Positions 1 to 6,299 of a stretch of 6,953 nt of DNA are shown piece by piece. This DNA is from JAWXCF01 sp034440515 (GTDB lineage Bacteria > Bacteroidota > Bacteroidia > CAILMK01), in assembly GCA_034440515.1 (NCBI GenBank), contig JAWXCF010000100.1:1-6953 (forward strand). Direction: 5' to 3'. Position 1 is the first letter of the stretch. Each line of letters opens with the position of its first letter. The notes beneath the pieces were generated by a model, which saw only the letters and a program-made list of their open reading frames with translations, did not search any database and was not told the origin of the DNA. The position numbers and the translations under genes were made by a program.

Positions 1-3000
1 GATCAAATAGCTAAAGAGTTAAATGCCGAAAACAGGTATCATAGCAGCTTAGTGAGTCTAGAGACAGCAAAAGAATCTATAAGCAAAGTAGAAAATATAG
101 ATGCGATTGTAGCCAATGCCGGCGTCTTCGGAATATTTAAATTGCAGAAAGAACCTCTAATAAAGGATTTGATTTTTTTAGAGGAAAATCCCATTATTAA
201 TATATCGACTAGAGACGGAGCTGGGGCATCAATTCACCAAAATTCAGCCATCACCTTAGACCCCTCTCAAAAAAGTGTTATTGATAGGTTAGATAAATCT
301 GATTTTATTATAGAGGGTCCCCCAGGAACTGGTAAAAGTCAATCCCTGACTGGTCTAATTACTAATGCGATGAGTAATAAGATGCGGGTTCTAGTAGTAT
401 GTGAGAAAAGAACTGCTTTAGATGTCTTAAATGAACGGCTTTCTAAACTTGGTCTAAGTGACCACATTGTAATAATAGAAGATGCTGAGGCAGACAGGCG
501 GAAAATAGTAGATAAAGTACGCCATATTGAGGAAAATTTGCCCATCCCAAACTTTAACACCACAAAATTTAAAGAGTTGGTGTCAAAATTTGAAACTCAA
601 AAAGCAATATGTAATAACTATGAAGAGAACTTAAAAATGTCGACAATTGGTGATGAAGTTTTATCTAATACAATTGCTAGTTACTTAAAATATAAAAGAG
701 AGTCTAAAATTGTAGGACTAAGCGATAAGATATTTCAGATTGATTTCAAATTTAATCCAAGTGAAAGCAACCTGATTAAGGACAATTTATTAGGGCTTAA
801 CAAGCAGTTTCATAAAACAGACATTAATAACGATATGTTAATGACCCTAGATAAAGAAGTTTTTAATAATGAGAGCCCGTCTGAAGCTTGGGATAATTTA
901 AGTAATCAAATATTAACTCTAGTAAAGAAAATTGATCTTGAATTGGAAAAATTTGAGTTTTTTAAAGCTGATATTAAACAAAAGCTTAAAAAAGAATTAC
1001 AACTGAATGTTGATAAACTTACCACCACAGTTGAAAAGATAGAAAAGCATTTTGAGAATGCGATACAAGTGAAAAATGCAGTTCCTGCAGATAAGGTATT
1101 TTTAGCAAAACTTAGAATTCTTATAGATAAAAATCTAAAGCAGGTACAAGAAGAGAAGATGCAAATAAATAATGCCCTTTATGAATTACAGCTTCAATCT
1201 AAAAATGAAATAATAAACAAGTTTGTTAACGTACCATATCAGGTTAATTGGAGTGGAATAGAAAATGTAATATCTGAACTGAAAAGAAATACTAAAGAAC
1301 TTAACTCACAGCTGTCGGAACTAGTTGCAGACCACCATAGTAGTATAATAAATCTGGAAAATAATAGCAAATGGGATGCAGAAAATTTTGAAATTGCTCA
1401 GGCAAATCAAAATGCTTTATATAAACTAGTTGATGAAATAATAGTATCGAAAAAAATAATTGATCCTAAAGTATTCCATTCTGATTATAAAGAGGAAGAA
1501 ACGGCAGCTTCATTAGTTGCTATTAAAAATTTACTGGTCCTACTAAATAAGCAGGAGGAGCACTTTAGAGAGTTTATGGTGTGGAACGTATCGCACAATA
1601 AGCTAACTGAAGACAATAAGTTAATAGTAAATAGTCTGATAGAGTTGGGCAGCGAAAACTGGGAAATTGACTTTATGAACTATTATATCAGAAAGTATTT
1701 ATCTAAATTAGATAAGAATCAGTGGCCAGCTGATTATGACCACGCATTTAGTTTGAATAATATCAATGAGGAATTAACAAAGTGGATAATTGACCAAATA
1801 AATCATAACTGGAATGTTGAAAAAACTCAAAAGATAAAACAGCAGAATTCTACTCAGTCTACTGTAAAGGCGATATTTATGAAAAGTAGTAGTCAAAAGC
1901 GTAAAAAGACAACATTGAGAAACATAGTTCGTGAAAATTTTGAGTTATTTACTCATATTTTCCCAGTTATAATGACCAACCCTGTTACTTGTAGTACACT
2001 ATTTGAAATGAAGCAAGATATATTTGACTTAGTTGTGTTTGACGAGGCGTCGCAATTGAATCTACAAGATACTATACCTGCTTTTTTGAGAGGCAAGTAT
2101 AAAATAGTATCTGGTGATAGCCAGCAGATGCCACCTAGTAATTATTTTGGCGCTTCTATAGATGTAGAGATCGATGAGGATGAAGATGATGTGGAAGAAG
2201 TAGTTGATGGTGCTGAAACAGATACAAATGCAAAACCTACCAAAAGTGAATTAGATAGAATTTTAGACTCAGAGTCGTTGCTAGATTTCTCCAGTAAAAT
2301 TGGATTTGAATCGTTAATGTTACGTGTTCATTACCGAAGCCAACATCCTGATTTAATTCAATTTAGTAATTACGCATTCTATGGAGGTAATCTAATACCA
2401 ATGCCTGCTAAAAATGAGTATATCTGCATTGAATACCATAATGTTGGAGGGTACAATGTAGATACTATTAATATAAAAGAAGCCTTAAAAGTAGTTGAGT
2501 ATTTAGTTGGATTAGGTAAAGTAAGTGGAGAGTATCCTACAGTAGGTATTGCAACCTTTAATTTACCCCAACGTGCAGCTATAAATGAAGCAATATTGGA
2601 GGAGTGTCAATGCAATGCTGAATTTAACGACAAGATTCAAACATTAAAGAGCCACCCAGATGAACCAATGTTTGTAAAAAATTTGGAAAACATACAAGGT
2701 GATGAAAGGGATATAATCATTTTAAGTACTACATACGGACCTAAATTATCCGATAAGCTTGACCGCAAAGCCTATATGGAATCTGTAAAGCCCAAAGGCA
2801 AACCTAGAGATGTAGAGTTTGAAAAAATTGAAATGAAATTTAAAGATAAAGTAAAGTTTTCTCAAGGCTTTGGCCCAATTAATTCTACAGCAACAGGTTA
2901 TAGGTTATTTAATGTAATAATTACTAGGGCTAAACACAAAATGGTTGTCATTACCAGCATACCTGAGGAGATTATTTCAAATTATTTGTCTGTTTTGCAA

Positions 3001-3510
3001 GTAAAGAAAAGTAATTCTGGTCAAGCTGTTTTTTACACTTATTTAGCCTATGCTAAAGCTGTAAGTAATAATAACAGGGATGATGTAAATAGGATTGTGA
3101 GTGACTTAGCAAGACAAAGCTCAGGCAATTTGCCAAATACTAAAGATGTTTTTGATAAACTTACTTTTACAGAGTCGCCATTTGAAGAAGAGGTAGTAAG
3201 ACACCTTTGCAATTTCTTACCATCAGGTAGAATCGTGTGTCAATATGAGATTGGAGGTTTTAGAATAGATATTGTAATACTCAACGAGTCTTTAACTAAG
3301 CCAATTTTAGCTATAGAATGTGATGGAAAACGATTCCATAATTCTACCGAAGCATATAACTGGGACGTATTTAGGCAAAAAATGCTTGAAGGCTATGGCT
3401 TTAAATTTTATAGAATATGGAGTACAAATTGGTGGAGAAATCCTGAGATTGAGACACGTAAAATTCAGGAAAGGATTGAAGAGATTGAAAGTGTAATGCT
3501 CTTTAGATAA
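1..3510 (+). CDS. SF1 helicase fused to a C-terminal Vsr/MTES_1575-like endonuclease, 5'-partial (candidate defence protein)
   Basis: The frame is open from base 1, so the start is missing; the GTG at 52 is internal. Numbering residues from base 1, 1169 are visible. The helicase motifs are all present: a Q-like DPSQ (from base 259), Walker A GPPGTGKS (106-113), motif Ia VLVVCEK, motif II DEASQ (681-685), motif III GDSQQMPP (705-712), motif IV HYRS (777-780), motif V NLENIQGDERD (894-904) and motif VI TRAK (975-978). About 540 mostly helical, coiled-coil-like residues separate Ia from II, and an acidic insert follows motif III. Residues about 1055-1165 form a PD-(D/E)xK-like nuclease: E1058 in ESPFEEEV, D1090 in FRIDIVI, E1106 and D1108 in ECDGKRFH, then RIWSTNWW. 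The family is an ATP-driven nucleic-acid translocase coupled to a nuclease. Relatives with an N-terminal DUF4011 are linked to phage defence (Hhe-type, from memory); that domain would lie outside the window. Low GC suggests transfer. Fold assignment is firm; the defence role is inferred. Confidence 0.9.
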   Translation, partial: DQIAKELNAENRYHSSLVSLETAKESISKVENIDAIVANAGVFGIFKLQKEPLIKDLIFLEENPIINISTRDGAGASIHQNSAITLDPSQKSVIDRLDKSDFIIEGPPGTGKSQSLTGLITNAMSNKMRVLVVCEKRTALDVLNERLSKLGLSDHIVIIEDAEADRRKIVDKVRHIEENLPIPNFNTTKFKELVSKFETQKAICNNYEENLKMSTIGDEVLSNTIASYLKYKRESKIVGLSDKIFQIDFKFNPSESNLIKDNLLGLNKQFHKTDINNDMLMTLDKEVFNNESPSEAWDNLSNQILTLVKKIDLELEKFEFFKADIKQKLKKELQLNVDKLTTTVEKIEKHFENAIQVKNAVPADKVFLAKLRILIDKNLKQVQEEKMQINNALYELQLQSKNEIINKFVNVPYQVNWSGIENVISELKRNTKELNSQLSELVADHHSSIINLENNSKWDAENFEIAQANQNALYKLVDEIIVSKKIIDPKVFHSDYKEEETAASLVAIKNLLVLLNKQEEHFREFMVWNVSHNKLTEDNKLIVNSLIELGSENWEIDFMNYYIRKYLSKLDKNQWPADYDHAFSLNNINEELTKWIIDQINHNWNVEKTQKIKQQNSTQSTVKAIFMKSSSQKRKKTTLRNIVRENFELFTHIFPVIMTNPVTCSTLFEMKQDIFDLVVFDEASQLNLQDTIPAFLRGKYKIVSGDSQQMPPSNYFGASIDVEIDEDEDDVEEVVDGAETDTNAKPTKSELDRILDSESLLDFSSKIGFESLMLRVHYRSQHPDLIQFSNYAFYGGNLIPMPAKNEYICIEYHNVGGYNVDTINIKEALKVVEYLVGLGKVSGEYPTVGIATFNLPQRAAINEAILEECQCNAEFNDKIQTLKSHPDEPMFVKNLENIQGDERDIIILSTTYGPKLSDKLDRKAYMESVKPKGKPRDVEFEKIEMKFKDKVKFSQGFGPINSTATGYRLFNVIITRAKHKMVVITSIPEEIISNYLSVLQVKKSNSGQAVFYTYLAYAKAVSNNNRDDVNRIVSDLARQSSGNLPNTKDVFDKLTFTESPFEEEVVRHLCNFLPSGRIVCQYEIGGFRIDIVILNESLTKPILAIECDGKRFHNSTEAYNWDVFRQKMLEGYGFKFYRIWSTNWWRNPEIETRKIQERIEEIESVMLFR
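3166..3495 (+). other. C-terminal Vsr-like/MTES_1575 nuclease domain of the helicase gene
   Basis: This sub-gene region encodes the nuclease module. In order it shows an N-terminal helix with ESPFEEEV, a strand with FRIDIVI carrying the first metal-binding Asp, a strand ending in IECDGKRFH with acidic E and D, a helix WDVFRQKMLEGYGF, and a final strand RIWSTNWW. That order and spacing are typical of DUF559/MTES_1575 very-short-patch-repair-like endonucleases. All expected acidic residues are present, so the domain should be catalytically competent. Whether it cuts or nicks DNA, and with what specificity, cannot be read from the sequence. Confidence 0.85.
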
Positions 3511-3516
3511 GTCCCT

Positions 3517-4527
3517 CTAAATCACATTAACCTCAGGACTGAGTTTAATTCCAAATGTGCTGTGGATAGAATCTATTATGGTTTTGGCTAGTTCGAATAT
3601 TTCAGTTCCTGTTGCATCACCATAGTTGACTAAGACTAAGGCCTGCTTGGCGTGACAGCCTGTATTGCCAATTCTTTTCCCCTTCCAGCCAGTTTGCTCT
3701 ATCAGCCAACCCGCGGGGACTTTGGTTTTGCCGTTATCTAATTCATAGCCAGGCATATCTGGGTGTTCCTGCTTTAGCTCAAGATACTGTTGCGTATCTA
3801 TCTCAGGGTTTTTAAAGAAAGAACCTGCATTCCCCAATTCTGCAGGGTCTGGTAATTTGCTCTGCCTTATCTGAATCACAGCATTGCTTATGTCTTGAAT
3901 GCTGGGTCTATTTATGTTGCCCTCTGCCAACAAAGCTTTTATATCGCCATAATCCATTTTTAGGCTATGCTTGTCTGTAGTTAAGTTAAAGCTAACTGCG
4001 GTAATGAAATATTCCCCCTTTAATTCGTGCTTAAATACGCTTTCTCTATAGCCAAACTTGCACTGCTCTGCCGAAAATTCTTTTAAATCTCCACTTGCTA
4101 TATGAACAGCCGTTAGGGAATTGAAACAGTCTTTTATTTCTACCCCATAGGCGCCAATATTTTGCATAGGTGCAGCACCTACACTTCCATATATTAAACT
4201 TAAGTTTTGCAGTCCACCCCAATTATTTGATAATGTATGAATTACTAGGTCGTGCCACAGCACACCACTACCCGCAGTAACACAGACAGTGTTTTCGTTA
4301 ACAAACTGGTGGCTAATGCCCTTTATTTCATTTAGCAAAACGCTTCCTTTCCAGTCTTGGGTAAATAGGACATTGCTACCACCACCCAAAATAAAAAACG
4401 GTTGCATCCTACTCAATTCCTTAGCTTGGATTAAGGCAATAAGTTGTTCCTGTGTGAATATGTGAATTAAATTGTCGGTAAAAACCTCTATTCCAAAGGT
4501 GTTTAAATTTTTGAGAGAAGTGGTCAT
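3517..4527 (-). CDS. murB: UDP-N-acetylenolpyruvoylglucosamine reductase (MurB, type I)
   Basis: This is the cytoplasmic flavoenzyme that uses NADPH to reduce UDP-GlcNAc-enolpyruvate to UDP-MurNAc, the second committed step of peptidoglycan synthesis. At 336 residues it matches the E. coli-type (type I) enzyme. Visible marks are NTFGI near the N-terminus, the FAD-binding GGGSNVL (48-54), the second FAD loop ending in GAAPMQNIGAYGVEI (117-131), YRESVFK (160-166) with the substrate-binding Arg, GNAGSFFKNP (232-241) with catalytic Ser236, PAGWLIEQ (271-278), and Glu332 in the C-terminal SPEV as the second acid. The Tyr-loop region characteristic of type I enzymes is retained. The start ATG overlaps the trpS stop (ATGA), pointing to translational coupling; no good Shine-Dalgarno is seen. 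One oddity is Tyr113 where relatives usually have Pro in the I-P-G of the FAD loop. The stop lies 6 bp from the convergent helicase gene. Confidence 0.97.
   Translation of the reverse strand: MTTSLKNLNTFGIEVFTDNLIHIFTQEQLIALIQAKELSRMQPFFILGGGSNVLFTQDWKGSVLLNEIKGISHQFVNENTVCVTAGSGVLWHDLVIHTLSNNWGGLQNLSLIYGSVGAAPMQNIGAYGVEIKDCFNSLTAVHIASGDLKEFSAEQCKFGYRESVFKHELKGEYFITAVSFNLTTDKHSLKMDYGDIKALLAEGNINRPSIQDISNAVIQIRQSKLPDPAELGNAGSFFKNPEIDTQQYLELKQEHPDMPGYELDNGKTKVPAGWLIEQTGWKGKRIGNTGCHAKQALVLVNYGDATGTEIFELAKTIIDSIHSTFGIKLSPEVNVI
4524..4527 (-). other. ATGA stop-start overlap of trpS and murB
   Basis: On the minus strand the murB ATG (4527-4525) shares bases with the trpS TGA (4526-4524). A 4-nt ATGA overlap is the classic arrangement for translational coupling by terminating ribosomes. 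It shows that the two genes lie on one transcript, and there is no separate murB promoter. Confidence 0.9.
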
Positions 4528-5537
4528 ACTGCGTAAATTGCCTTCAATCCAATAGCAGTTCGCACCTCATTAATTACATTTTGTGCGCTATGCCTAGCAC
4601 GTTCTGCACCATCTACCAGTACTTTGTCAAGCATAACTTTATCAGCAGAAAATACAATAATTTTTTCACGGATGGGGGCTAAATAAGTAACCATATCCTC
4701 TGCCAATTGCCCCTTCAGGTCGCCATATCTTATACTGGCATCACCATAGCGCGCGGTAAAGTCTGCAACTACTTCTGGCGTAGATACGTGACCTAGCAAA
4801 GTAAATAAATTAAGTATAGATTCAGACATCGGCGCACCTAATACAGGCCCAGCATCAGTTACAGCTCTTTTTATTTTCTTTATGGTTAATGCTGGCTCAT
4901 CTGCTAGGAATATGGCAGAATTGGCATCTTCACTCTTGCTCATTTTACCACTACCAGCCAGTCCTGGTACTTTTATTAGGTTTTCCTGTGAACTATAAGC
5001 TTGTGGTTCTGGCAATACTTCTTGATGATAGGTATCGTTAAATCGTTGGGCGAAATTTCGGGTCATTTCCAAGTGTTGCTCTTGATCTTTACCCACAGGT
5101 ACTAGGGTTCCTTTGTGTATCAAAATGTCGGCTGCCATTAGGGTAGGGTAGGTTAGTAGTCCTGCATTTACATTGTCTGGGTGTTGGCGTACCTTATCTT
5201 TAAAGGTTACTACACGCTCTAACTCCCCGACTTTGGCCAACATATTTAGTACCAAGTAAAGTTCTATTACTTCAGGCACATCGCTTTGGCGATACAGAGT
5301 TATCTTATTAGGGTCTAGTCCACAAGCTAAATATTCTGCCAACACAGTATAGACACTGCTGTTTAAATCATTTGGGTTTGGGTGAGTAGTTAGTGAATGT
5401 AGGTCGGCAATAAAGAAATAGCAATCGTCAAATTTCTCTTGCATCGACACATATTGCCTAACTGCACCAATGTAATTGCCTAAATGAAGATGACCAGTTG
5501 GTCTGGTACCACTAACTACTACTGGTTTAAATGCCAT
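4524..5537 (-). CDS. trpS: Tryptophan-tRNA ligase (TrpRS)
   Basis: This is the class Ic aminoacyl-tRNA synthetase that activates tryptophan with ATP and charges tRNA-Trp in the cytoplasm. Its 337 residues match the usual bacterial length of about 330. The HIGH-type signature is TGHLHLGNY (14-22) and the KMSKS loop is GKMSKSED (197-204). Other family marks are FFIADLHSLT (41-50), LTYPTLMAADIL (128-139) with the tryptophan-contacting Asp137, and VPVGKDQEQHLE (146-157). The start fits the family: VVVSGTRPTG lies directly before the HIGH motif, so a later Met is impossible. A TATATTTG promoter-like element ends 5 nt before the ATG, with no Shine-Dalgarno between them, so the mRNA may be nearly leaderless. 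The gene is followed by murB with a 4-nt overlap and preceded by the kinase after 57 bp. No T-box or trp leader peptide is seen. Confidence 0.98.
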   Translation of the reverse strand: MAFKPVVVSGTRPTGHLHLGNYIGAVRQYVSMQEKFDDCYFFIADLHSLTTHPNPNDLNSSVYTVLAEYLACGLDPNKITLYRQSDVPEVIELYLVLNMLAKVGELERVVTFKDKVRQHPDNVNAGLLTYPTLMAADILIHKGTLVPVGKDQEQHLEMTRNFAQRFNDTYHQEVLPEPQAYSSQENLIKVPGLAGSGKMSKSEDANSAIFLADEPALTIKKIKRAVTDAGPVLGAPMSESILNLFTLLGHVSTPEVVADFTARYGDASIRYGDLKGQLAEDMVTYLAPIREKIIVFSADKVMLDKVLVDGAERARHSAQNVINEVRTAIGLKAIYAV

Positions 5538-5542
5538 AGGGG

Positions 5543-5573
5543 CAAATATAATATTGCGATAATTGGAATGAAA
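5543..5573 (-). promoter_or_regulatory. Candidate Bacteroidota-type promoter of trpS-murB
   Basis: Reading the minus strand, TATATTTG (5550 to 5543) matches the Bacteroidota -7 consensus TAnnTTTG exactly. Nineteen bases upstream is TTTC (5573 to 5570), one mismatch from the -33 TTTG/TTG element. The site sits in the 57-bp gap between the kinase stop and the trpS start. If real, transcription would begin at or just before the trpS ATG. In AT-rich DNA such a match can arise by chance. Confidence 0.45.
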
Positions 5574-5594
5574 GTGTAACTATACATCTACTTA

Positions 5595-6233
5595 CTAAAA
5601 TAGACCTGTTCTCTCAGCGTCTATCATTTGTATCACCTTACCTAAATCTTCCGGTCTTTCATCAAAGTTAATCGTATCAATGTCAACTATTATCAGTTTA
5701 GGACCTTTGTATTCTGCTATCCATTCCTCATATCGGGCATTCAGTTTCTTTAGATAATCCAATCTTATATTGTCCTCAAATGTTCTGCCACGCTTTTGTA
5801 TTTGAGTAACTAATGCTGGGATGCTGGCACGTAAATATATAAGTAAATCTGGCGGGGCAATTAGTCCGCTGATGGTGTTATAAAGGTTTTGATACAATTC
5901 AAATTCACGATCTAACATTAGCCCCATAGCGTGAAGATTGGGTGCAAATATGCGGGCGTCTTCAAATATGGTTCGGTCTTGTACCACAGAATTACTCCCT
6001 CCCTTTATGACTAAAATCTGTTGAAAGCGCTGATTCAAATAATAAATCTGCATATGAAAACTCCAATGCTCCATCTCTTTATAGAAGTCATCTATGTAAG
6101 GGTTACTCTCTACTTCTTCGAAGTGTGGTTCCCAACCGTAGTGCTTTGCCAGTAAAGTGGTTAAGGTGGTCTTGCCTGCCCCTATGTTGCCTGCTATGGC
6201 TATGTGTTTAAAGTCTTTATCTGAGTTTTGCAT
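5595..6233 (-). CDS. Deoxynucleoside kinase (dAK/dGK-type, P-loop)
   Basis: This is a cytoplasmic salvage enzyme that transfers the ATP gamma-phosphate to a deoxynucleoside, giving the 5'-monophosphate. The 212 residues show the P-loop GNIGAGKTT (15-23), the catalytic acidic stretch FEEVESNPY (38-46), WSFHMQIYYLNQRF (57-70), QDRTIFED (85-92) equivalent to the DRS/ERS motif, the substrate-site segment IFAPNLHAMG (95-104), PDLLIYLRAS (128-137), and a LID-like KRGR (147-150). The C-terminal PEDLGKVIQMIDAERTGLF is typical of Bacteroidota homologues. Substrate preference (deoxyadenosine or deoxyguanosine, perhaps deoxycytidine) cannot be decided by eye, so no gene symbol is given. The first few residues before HIAIAGNIG are a short extension, and the ATG chosen is the only sensible one. 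The 66-bp gap upstream carries a dyad and a weak promoter, so it may be transcribed separately from the TerC gene. Confidence 0.93.
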   Translation of the reverse strand: MQNSDKDFKHIAIAGNIGAGKTTLTTLLAKHYGWEPHFEEVESNPYIDDFYKEMEHWSFHMQIYYLNQRFQQILVIKGGSNSVVQDRTIFEDARIFAPNLHAMGLMLDREFELYQNLYNTISGLIAPPDLLIYLRASIPALVTQIQKRGRTFEDNIRLDYLKKLNARYEEWIAEYKGPKLIIVDIDTINFDERPEDLGKVIQMIDAERTGLF

Positions 6234-6257
6234 CGTTTATTCAGTTGGTCAATTCTG

Positions 6258-6273
6258 TAATACGAATGTATTA
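6258..6273. repeat. Perfect 6-bp inverted repeat upstream of the kinase gene
   Basis: TAATAC (6258-6263) and GTATTA (6268-6273) are perfect inverted arms around a 4-base GAAT centre, in the 66-bp gap between the TerC gene and the kinase gene. It could be a small operator half-site pair over the candidate -7 box. It is unlikely to be a TerC terminator because the arms are AT-rich and no T-run follows on the minus strand. Confidence 0.4.
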
Positions 6274-6294
6274 TATCTAATTCATTATTGGCAA
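6263..6294 (-). promoter_or_regulatory. Weak candidate promoter of the deoxynucleoside kinase gene
   Basis: On the minus strand TTG (6294 to 6292) is followed after 21 bases by TACATTCG (6270 to 6263), one mismatch from TAnnTTTG. The spacing is within the range known for Bacteroidota sigma factors. It would give a leader of roughly 20-25 nt before the ATG at 6233, with no Shine-Dalgarno in it. The -7 element lies wholly inside a perfect dyad, which would suit repressor control, but this is inference. Confidence 0.28.
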
Positions 6295-6299
6295 CAAGA

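Noticed and set aside
52..54. GTG as the start codon of the helicase gene
   Set aside because: The same frame is open upstream to base 1, no ribosome-binding context is seen, and the family needs a longer N-terminus.
339..563. Minus-strand open frame of 74 codons inside the helicase gene
   Set aside because: It lies wholly antisense to conserved helicase coding sequence just after Walker A, has a low-complexity Ser/Leu/Arg composition and resembles no family I know.
3532..3543. Inverted repeat CTCAG-GA-CTGAG near the convergent gene ends as a terminator
   Set aside because: The arms are 5 bp with a 2-base loop, no T-run follows on either strand, and it encodes the conserved MurB C-terminal SPEV region.
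5575..5594. GTAA...TTAC inverted bases after the kinase stop as a terminator
   Set aside because: Four-base AT-rich arms with a 12-base loop and no T-run are too weak to call.
6270..6297. E. coli-type promoter TTGTTG-N16-TATAAT on the minus strand before the kinase gene
   Set aside because: The -35 matches only 3 of 6 bases with short spacing, and Bacteroidota primary sigma factors do not use this consensus; the overlapping TTG-N21-TACATTCG reading was kept instead at low confidence.
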